64,000 nt of DNA from Epiperipatus broadwayi (Eukaryota; Onychophora; Udeonychophora; Euonychophora; Peripatidae). Made by a program: the position numbers and the translations under genes. Below are positions 55,596 to 64,000 of this stretch, in pieces. The notes below the pieces were generated by a model. The model was not told where the DNA came from. It worked only from the letters and a program-made list of their open reading frames with translations, and did no database searches. The DNA lies in NCBI GenBank assembly GCA_028023455.1, contig JAQFVV010012547.1, forward strand, positions 248,001-312,000. The letters run 5' to 3'. How positions within the stretch are numbered: the stretch's first letter is position 1; each line of letters starts with the position of its first letter.

Positions 55596-55620
55596 TGTAA
55601 TGGCATGTGTGCCCATTACA
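55596..55620. repeat. Terminal palindrome of the 53.6-55.6 kb LTR
   Basis: TGTAATGG, a 9-nt spacer and CCATTACA form a perfect 8-bp inverted repeat. It occupies the same position as the palindromes at 20708 and 38651. Confidence 0.85.
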
Positions 55621-58589
55621 ATATATTGTGAGGGTAGTTTAAAATTATACCCACACAAACCTTAACCACCTGAAATATTGGATTGTGTTTAGTTAAGATT
55701 TGAACATAAAGTAAATAATAAGTTTTGCTAAAACACTGTTTTAAAATATAAATGTATGAATATTTAGGACAACGTACTAATGCTGTATTAAATAGTGGGG
55801 ATAGTAGGTCACTTACCATTAAATCAAGCATAGATATTTGTAATAAAGTCAATTCCAGTGTTTAATCAAGTAAATATAAACATTAAGAAAAATTCATACA
55901 AACTTATATATATACTAACAATTGTATTGTGTTGAAGGTCTTGTATGTCTATAATAAATGTAAACAATGACTTAAATGATAATAAAACAGTCATAGCAGT
56001 GGACAAAGGGTCAAGTGTTGTACTAAGCAACCAAATATAAGAGTAGGATAATCGTAATACGTATTTTTTTTTAAAAATGAATCAATAATCGAAATATCTA
56101 TATAACATAACAATAGGCACACACTGCGAATAAAAAGGAAATCAAAAACTTCGTACATCAAGCAACAGAAATGACATTGTGTATAAAAAAAAAGCACTTA
56201 TGATTCTTTCTTCTTTAAAATTGTACATTTGCTATGGAAAGCCAACTCTGTTGAAGCTGTTTAGAAAATGGACACTGTTCGAATATGCATTTCTACAAAT
56301 GTCAATTTTTTCATTTGAAAGTTAAGTAAGCAAACGGGAATTTTTCATATAAACTAAATGATCAGATAAATTTCAAATAGCTTATAAATTTAGAAAAGTG
56401 TTATGACTTTTTAAAAAAGCAGAGAAAAGAAATTAGAACAGTCTATTCAGATAAAAATGTAATATCCGAAATATATTATATAGCCAGTATCGCAAATAGT
56501 AATTAAATGTATTTTATTGCATATATAATATTTCTTTTAACTGCGAACCGTATATATATAAACCTGTGTATATTTTGCAATAATATATATTTTGGCTAGA
56601 GCGATTGATTGTCGTTGGGTAGAACATTTGTCCTTATAATCATGAATAATTAGTAGCCACCTGTCTACATTGAAGTGCCTGATAAGTTTGGTCCATGATG
56701 GAAAATCTATGCAAGGAGTGGAATATAATCACACAATACCAATGTAGAAATGTCCAGAATGTGCCATTTAGAAGCAATAATGAGCCATGAACATTTATAG
56801 AAAGAAAACGTATAAATTGTATGAACTATAATGTGAGAAGGACTCTAGTGAAGTTTTGTGCCTGATCATCGATTCGTGAAATGTTGTAAATGTTATGTTT
56901 TTTTCCCTTTTGTATAAGTATATCTTTTTTTATTTTTTATTATCTCAGTCTTATATCTTGGAAGTGCAAATCGTCAAATTCAACAATTTGGAACAGTCCA
57001 ATTTAAGAAAACATGAAGAGAGCAGTGAGGGAAGGTTGAGAAGTTTGAATTTTTTTTTCCTTTTTTAATAAAATTTAGGTAATTTTCTTCCCCAAATGCT
57101 CGACTTTTCGTTTGTGGCTATGAAATTGAGTAATAAAAAGATAAGAACCTTTTCTTTTAAAACATGAATGCCACATTTGATATAACAATTTATATTATTT
57201 GTTATATGTTTGACTAATAATATTCCTTAGATATTTTCATTGTGTGAATGACTAACTTTCTGAGCTGATTCACTTTACTATTTTTTTGCTATCATATCAT
57301 GTATTGTTTCTTTATTATATGTATATATTTTTATGATAAATATGCAAATGGGTTAATTTTTTTGATCAACTAACTTCCATACCTGGAATCGCATATCACT
57401 TCTAGAATTACATTTAAATTTCCAATTAATTTAGTTAGTAATTTCATTTTTAATCAAACAAAGTTTTTCATTATTTTTGTACATAGAAATGTCTCTATTA
57501 TGTGTATCTATCATGGGAAATAGGGGATAGGTAATTTTAAATTCCTTAGGTAATAATATGATAGATACTCATCATAGAACCCTGAAGTTGAAAATATATG
57601 TAAATATATCCAAATAATTTTCTTTTCACTTGTAAATATTTTTGAATTTTTACATTGGTTGACAATTTGTTCAACTTTCTTATATATTTTGTTTTTGGAA
57701 ATAAATATTGTGAAATTTGTTTAATTGATAAAGCCTCTCTAGTTTATTGATCCAGCATTTGCAATCATTTTTAAAGCCAATATTTTACACGTGCACCCCA
57801 CATACATTATTATTTTATAAGCATGATAGATAAATTTTAAATCAAGATTATTTCTTAACTGATAAATAGGGTGAGCTAATTTAGTTATTGATTGTAAGTC
57901 TGCATGGGTACATCACTGTTAAGAGATCGAACGCGAATTCTTCCTGAGTTTTAATACTGAGGCAACGGATCCGAAAGAGTGGTGAGTTGTGGATGATCTG
58001 GCCCAAATTGCATCTAAATTTAATAAATGAACCTTGAGCTAGTCTATTAAATGTTAATGTAATCATAGGTCATGTATTTCGTCACATCATCTCCAGCATC
58101 CTATATGAAGACCCTAGGTCTGACAGTAGTCAGATACTATCTTTTATATAACTTCATCGGCCAGACCATTACAATCTATACATAAATCAATAAACATATA
58201 TTATGCTGCAGTCTTCCATGCTGTATTATATAAAGTTTTTGATATAGATACAGATGAGTAGATCAGTGAAAGATTGAATTAAATAGGTTAATGAAGAGAT
58301 TAAAAAAATTTCTTTTATTTTAATCCAATTGTATGATAGAAGTAAAAAAGAAGATTCTCATTGATAGTGATAGTGAATGATTTTTAAATATAAAAAGTCA
58401 TTAAGTCATCATTATTAAGTATAAAAAGAAAATTTTTATCATATTTTTAAATCTATTTATTTTTAATTTTCAAAATTATTGTTGTATATTAAAGATTTCG
58501 TCATCACTGTATTATGTTAGTATTTGATTCTGTGTGTATAGTTGTAGATTGTTTAGAAGTCTGACTATATAATATAAATTGAAAATTAA
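55621..58589. other. Intronic AT-rich DNA, no element assigned
   Basis: G+C-richer patches at 56.59-56.82 kb and 57.88-58.17 kb look like decayed repeats. The second ends GACCATTACA like an LTR terminus, but no start could be paired with it. Confidence 0.35.
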
Positions 58590-59440
58590 ACATCATCATT
58601 TTGTACACATTTAATTTAGTTTTCTGATCTACCTCATTTCAGTAAACTCTCTTATCACTCCATTTTACATATGGGCTTTTAATCTTCTATAATCTCTTAA
58701 GATTTTGTTTAGGACTTCAATTGCCTATCTACTGTCTTTTTTATTAAAAAGAAAACAATATGTCCTCCAAATTCATTTTGTCCTTTTAGTTCTTTCAGAG
58801 ATGTCGATGTTTATCCATTCACTCATGTATTTCACTTCTAATCACTCCTTGCTACTTCTCTCATACATCTCTTAATGCTTCATTGTGCATGCTGAAGTTT
58901 CTGTATTGCTTTTTTATTAAATGCCTTCGTGCCAGATCCATAAATAAGATCTGGTAAAATATATTTCTATTAAAAATCTTCCTTTTCAAACTTAAAGGCA
59001 TATTAGTTTTAATACTAATGTATTTATATCAAAAGCATCTGATCAAGTGTTTGTAATTGTTAAATTCTTTTAATTCATTATTATCAATCTTTATTGTTTC
59101 GTGTGAAAAATCATTGAATATTCCTTTAGTCTTTTTAGCATTTATCATTAATCATTGTTTCTTGCTTTTTAACATTTCATGAAGCTCTAACACATTATTT
59201 GGAAAAGTAGCCATATCTTCTGCAAGTCTAGGTGATTTAAATAATCTCCATTTATTTTTTTTCTCTTAGTTTTTCATTCTACTTCACAAAATACTTCCTG
59301 TAAAACAAATTGTAGAAACTTTTGACAATATTAAATTCAGCCTGTCACACTTATCAATGTTAAACTTCTTGTGTTACCATGTAATCCAATCACTGCCGTT
59401 CCATTTTGATAATATTTTTCAGAATTTGACCCAAAACATA
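58590..59440 (-). mobile_element. Heavily decayed RTE-like copy 3 (3' part only)
   Basis: After a CATCATCATT tail at about 58590 the minus strand is alignable, with many substitutions and indels, to copies 1 and 2. Landmarks on the plus strand are TCTGTATTGCTTTTTTATTAA, AAATCTTCCTTTTCAAAC, TTTAGTCTTTTTAGCATTTATC and AATAATCTCCATTTA. No coding frame survives. It lies antisense in the VPS13 intron. Confidence 0.8.
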
Positions 59441-59841
59441 ATGGCTACTTATACTATTAGTTCTTTATATATCTTTTTAAAACTATTTATAAATGTAGCT
59501 TATTCTTTGATTATTTTGAGTTTGTAAGAATCTTTAATTATTATGATATTAAACATTTATCTAAATATGCAAAATGAATTAAGTTTATTTAAAATTTTAA
59601 AAACTGTGCTTATCAGTGATACAAAGTCTTTGATATAGCTCTACATTTTGATATGCTAGATTAATTATTTATGAAGATGGCTCTATGATTTCATAATAAC
59701 ATATTATTTGATCATAATACTCTACTGTCTAATTTCTGAATTTGTATTTGGATGGAAAATTTAGCATACAGATATATTATTATAATTATTAGTTGATTTA
59801 TTTGTTTTTGTATACATTATGACTTTTCTTTTAAAATTTAG

Positions 59842-59996
59842 ATTCAAGCTTTACACAGTTGTCTCTTAAAGTTATCTTCTGTTTCATCAGAGATCAATCC
59901 TCATTTTGAAGAAAGCAATTCTCAGGGAAATATAGAATTGAAAACTAATGATGTGCAAAATGATAACTCTCTAGAATCACCCAAGCATGGGATAAG
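59842..59996 (+). CDS. VPS13-family lipid-transfer protein, internal exon 3 of 3 visible
   Basis: This 155-bp exon lies between acceptor AAAATTTAG and donor ATAAG|GTAATG. Starting in phase 0 it reads IQALHSCLLKLSSVSSEINP, continuing the NEQK of the previous exon as in VPS13 proteins, where a helix follows the VH.N..K strand. The rest (HFEESNSQGNIELKTNDVQN, SLESPKHGI) is polar and probably a disordered loop, which varies between VPS13 family members. The exon ends with two bases of a codon. I found no following exon before 64 kb. Confidence 0.75.
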
Positions 59997-62900
59997 GTAA
60001 TGAATGATATTCGAAATGACTCAAAATTTTTTATTCCATCAAAAAATATTAAAATCTGTAATGAAATTTTTAAAAAAAATTTTCATATTGTAATGATCAA
60101 TCACGTTATTCAAGAATCTAAACCTGATTTAATACATAGAACCTATGTTCGGTCAATTCACCAACAGGTAACAACATAACTCTTAGCTTAACCTTTTAAA
60201 ATACTTAACAAAATATAACAAGTAGATCAAATTTCACATCAATAATATCTATTTCTACACTATTGTATGTGAACATCACTAAGGTATCTCACGATTTTAT
60301 AGCATTTGTTACAATATATATGCTACTAAATATTTAACTATTCATCACAATTTTATATTAATGGCTAGCATAATATCAAAACTACCAAACAATATTTTAA
60401 TTCTTATTATTTTTCAGGGATTTAATATCATTTACTATAACACTAATAACAAAGACATATCTTTTACATAAACAAGATTTTATAAGGATTTGGCTGAATA
60501 CAAATGTTCATTGTGTGATTGTATCCAGCTTATACCTCATGGCGTATAAATATAGTTGTGAAACAAGTGTGGATGAGCTCTCATAAAGTGTTTTACTAAA
60601 TAATATTCACTTAACTACTTTTGCATAAGATATAACGAAAATTAAGAAATTGTAATTAAATTTATGTGACCGTGTTATGAATCAAAATAATGATGATGAT
60701 AAATAATAATAAAACACAAGTCATTATTTATAATAAAATAAGCATAATACAAATGGAATTAATATCTTTAATCACATTCTCAAGGACTGGATAAGAGCTG
60801 TTATAAAATTGACAGCTGGTAGATTAAATGATGTTGAACTCTATGTATTGCTAAAACATACACAAATTTATTAAATGAGGTTGCTAACATATAGGATATA
60901 AATATTTCCTTAATATCATAAAATAAAATAAAGAGTTTCGTCTTCGTTTTATAGATCCAAATATCTCCTGTATAGGAGCAGTTTATCTAAAATGGTATCT
61001 ATTAACTTTTAGTCCTTTTATTTGGGTATAAATTTTAACTCTTTATGAGTGACTAATTTTAACATGGCCCGTGTTTCGTATAACATTAAGATCCTAAACA
61101 ACAAATTCTATATTCGATCTTTAGTCGGGATGTAACTTTTTATCTATTATTTCTAACTTTATTATTAAAGGTACAATTTTAAACATCAGTTATTTTTGAA
61201 TAAGCATATTTATAATACGATACCTTTACTATCATATGATTAAGCAAGAAAAATAAATATGCAATCTATAAAACAAGAGCATCTCATAATCACTGTGAAA
61301 ATTTAATAATATTACTATTAATAATTATAATAATAGTAACAACCTCTCTTCAATAGTAATTACACATGCAAACATCTTATATTAATTTAATATTTAAAGC
61401 ATACTACCTGGTCTTCAGATGATGAGAACGTTGAGAAAATATTAAATATATGCGTAAATATAGAAGATATTTATCATAAAACATGGCAAAAATAAATTAA
61501 TAAATAAGTTATTATCCATTAAAAGTTTATGAATATTATAAAATACAAGTATTATATATGTGTATATTTAATGTAAGTTTCGGTAAATAAAAAATTCATT
61601 TGATAATTACATATATTATTTTTCTCCATTTCACTCCAATGATATTTCTACTTGTTTAATAGGTCAAATATTGTTCTTTTCAATAACATAAATCCATTTG
61701 TAGTATGGTGTTTCATTTTTTTTTTTTTTTTTAAAGAGCAATAACAAGATTGTTTGTGATAATTTTAAAATTAAGTAAATCCTGAGGGTAGTTATATCAC
61801 AGGTTCCCAAGATGTTTAGATTTCCATTTGTTTATCCTATTAAGAGGTGAGGGATGATATTCCATTTATTGATTTCTAAAAGACTACTTTTTTAAAAATA
61901 GCAAAAAACAAAACCATTGAATTAAATCTAAAATCCCCAGGTTTTTTTTAAGAAAATATCCATTATATTTGATGTAGCAATGTTAATAATTTAAAAATAT
62001 TTTGAAGGCTCACATATCTTTAGCTGCATATTAATAAATTCCAGACTATATGAAAATTCATCCAATTTAAATTTTTATCAGTATAATTATGTAAGCATTT
62101 AACTATTATGATATTATTTAATTATATTTGATGATGATGATCACAGAAGTTTACTGCTGGCGCCAAAGGCTTAATGTGATTCCTCTAGCCAAACATGATA
62201 AGCAACAAAGTAGCTATGATGGCGAATTTAAAGATTTATAGCTTACAAAGTTTATATAGGACAAGTATCAATAGAATGGAACCTCAAATTTCTTTGAGCA
62301 ACTTCTTATATATGGTTTGACACATGATTCATAAATGACATAGATTCAAACTCTTATTTCACTCTAATGCAATTTATATATGAAATTTATACATGTTGGC
62401 ATAGCAATCAATTCCATCCAAACAATAAAGTTCTCCCTCATGCTTTAATAAGTGCCAAAATCGACCATCTTACCTTACATTTTACACATGTAAAACATTT
62501 TAAATAAAATTATTGTCAAGCTATAATTACAATTATTTACCTTTATTTTAGCATTAAATGATATATTTACACTTTTCATATCAAAATAAATAATTTTACC
62601 ATTCTTATAATGTTATACAATTTCCTATTATAATCCTTCTCTTTTTTCAATATATCAAACATTATTTTAAATATAAGCATCCACAAGCAAATATTATATG
62701 TAGGCTATGTTTGTTTACAAATGATTTTAAATTATATATGAATCGCTAAAATTATTATTATACTAATACTAATAATTCTGCGCTAATACGCTTTTTAGAG
62801 AAGTTTAATTTTGTTTATAAGTTTATATACGCTAAGTGCTTTCGAAGTTCTTAGACTTCACATTCATAGCTGAGTGCATTCAATAATAATGAGGAGGAGT

Positions 62901-64000
62901 ATTGTAATTAATGTTTTTCTCTGTAATGTAGGATTATCAACTTAAATGTGTCGATGAATATTTTCTGTAAATTTTGAATTTAACAGCAATTTTAAAATTT
63001 TGATACATGTTTTTAAACTTGTTTTAAAATATGTTCTCCATGTTGGATTTCCTTAGCAATGCTATACACTTGTATACAAATTTAAAATTATGATTCTTAC
63101 TAAAAAAAAAAAAACTTGTAGTAAATAATGTTAAGCCTTTAGCATTACTGTTAGAATATCAATCAAATAAAATAATACAATTGTGCCATAATAAAATAAA
63201 GTTTACAGTATATTATTATTTGTTAAAGAACTATGTTGTATTAAAATTTTGATAATATATGAGTTAAAGCACTGAAGCATATTTCAGGTATCATACTATG
63301 AAATAAAATATTAGACATTATATAATGGCCAATTTATGAGTTATGAACTAGGATAATATATATTGGTTTCTGGAGAATCATATTTCATAAAATGTGCCAT
63401 ACTCATAAACCTATGCATGTTTATTGAATATAAAAATAAATAAAATGCATAAAATCTGCTTTAATTTAAATAATATTCTAGTTAATTCTGATTTTTAATT
63501 ATATTTAAGGCATTGACATAGCTGATGAAGAGGGTTAAGTTGAAATCAGTGCAGGTATTTTATATTATCGAAGTTTACGAGTCAGAAATTGGTTAGTACA
63601 TAACATCTAATATATTTTACAATGAGGCTTTTAGAAAAAAATTTGATGCTCTATATTCTGTGATAAATTTCATAGCTTATAAAATATTTATATATACATT
63701 ATAGATAGGATTAGTACTTATATAGAAAAGCATAAATTCTTGGATAAATTTAGAAAGTATTTCATTCAGAGAGATGGATAAGATATAATTTATTTATTAT
63801 TTCTGAATTGATTAAAGTGTGTTATTGAGAAAATAAACTATTATTTATAGCATTTTTAAATGTAGAAAAAGTTTATAATAGATATTTTGTAAACATGAAA
63901 ATATGGGAATTGATTTGGAGTTATTAAGAATGATTAAGAATTTTCTTATAAATAGTAATTGGGGAATATAAAATTGATAGAAGTTAGGTATAAAATTGGA
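59997..64000. other. 4 kb AT-rich DNA, probably VPS13 intron
   Basis: No exon in the required phase was found. TGTAATGA after ATAT at 60089 and TTACA before ATAT at 60317 mimic LTR-type ends of a 0.23-kb element, but nothing else supports it. A patch with CTGGCGCCAAAGGC lies near 62.16 kb. Confidence 0.4.

Larger units (their letters stand above)
53580..55620 (-). mobile_element. Solo-type LTR related to LTR type 1, antisense in the VPS13 intron
   Basis: The left end TATAACGG (a one-base variant of TGTAACGG) and the right end CCATTACA are both bordered by ATAT (53576-53579 and 55621-55624). The minus strand of 53580-53760 aligns with 22.69-22.84 kb (type 1 LTR, 3' part) through GGGCTAACG, TCTTAACAG, TATCTGC and TATAAATTTT. 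The right end has a terminal palindrome (55596-55620). The segment holds a 314-bp tandem duplication and no coding region. Confidence 0.72.
48694..59841 (+). other. VPS13 intron, 11.1 kb, loaded with repeats
   Basis: The donor is GTAAGT and the acceptor AAAATTTAG at 59840-59841. It contains the perfect hairpin at 49056-49204, an inverted repeat at 51388-51547, an antisense LTR at 53580-55620 and a decayed antisense RTE-like copy at about 58.6-59.4 kb. The protein sequence reads on directly from NEQK to IQALHSC, so no exon seems to be missed inside it. Confidence 0.8.

Noticed and set aside
57880-58173. LTR 3' end ending GACCATTACA
   Set aside because: No start with matching TGTAATGG could be paired in the expected distance and target context, and no homology to the other LTRs was visible.
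60089-60317. Short LTR-like or MITE-like segment TGTAATGA...TTACA between ATAT sites
   Set aside because: Such ends arise easily in AT-rich DNA. No second copy or internal homology supports it.
63500-63540. Possible next VPS13 exon after ATATTTAAG
   Set aside because: Joined in the required phase it opens with an immediate stop codon.
1-64000. CRISPR arrays, operons, bacterial promoters, rRNA or tRNA genes
   Set aside because: No spaced direct-repeat arrays, ribosome-binding-site-led ORFs, cloverleaf sequences or rRNA-like conserved stretches were seen. The sequence is eukaryotic.

Overview
The window is AT-rich nuclear DNA from a metazoan, most likely an invertebrate. The evidence is short exons with GT/AG boundaries in long introns, non-LTR retrotransposons with (TGA)n-type tails, Ty3/gypsy LTR elements, and many (AT)n microsatellites. 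There are no bacterial-style genes, operons, rRNAs or CRISPR arrays. I cannot name the species.

Host genes. The one host gene I can identify lies on the + strand at 46.4-60.0 kb. Three exons (46420-46551, 48603-48693, 59842-59996) join in phase and encode part of a VPS13-family bridge-like lipid-transfer protein. The gene runs off at least one side of what I can assign. Its last visible intron is 11.1 kb and holds several mobile elements and a perfect 149-bp hairpin. Weaker orphan exon candidates lie at 4546-4757 (-), 9080-9341 (-) and 9410-9580 (+).

Retroelements, left to right. An old, nearly complete APE-type non-LTR element lies at about 1.0-3.96 kb (-). A 5'-truncated RTE-like copy lies at 10.26-12.19 kb (-). 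A three-layer LTR nest occupies 12832-31338: a non-autonomous gypsy element on the - strand (2.2-kb LTRs, gag-like coiled-coil ORF, integrase tail) has its right LTR split at 20708 by a 10.5-kb composite insertion. That composite carries a near-complete gypsy gag-pol on the + strand (25031-28735). LTR relatives of the inner elements recur at 35484-38673 (-), about 44.99-45.36 kb (+) and 53580-55620 (-). Further RTE-like copies lie at 40678-42484 and about 58.59-59.44 kb, both -.

The most unusual content is a set of multimeric elements at 5154-5701, 35989-37160 and 39694-40517. They are built from direct and inverted copies of a unit of about 330 bp. Each insertion is flanked by a 12-16-bp direct repeat that looks like a target-site duplication. 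The third belongs to a clearly diverged subfamily. Long target duplications plus tandem and inverted units suggest a non-autonomous element moved by target-primed reverse transcription, possibly Penelope-like, but no coding sequence proves it.

The remaining stretches (31.3-35.5, 42.5-44.5, 45.4-46.4 and 60-64 kb, and most of 48.7-53.5 kb) are AT-rich DNA in which I see no supported gene.
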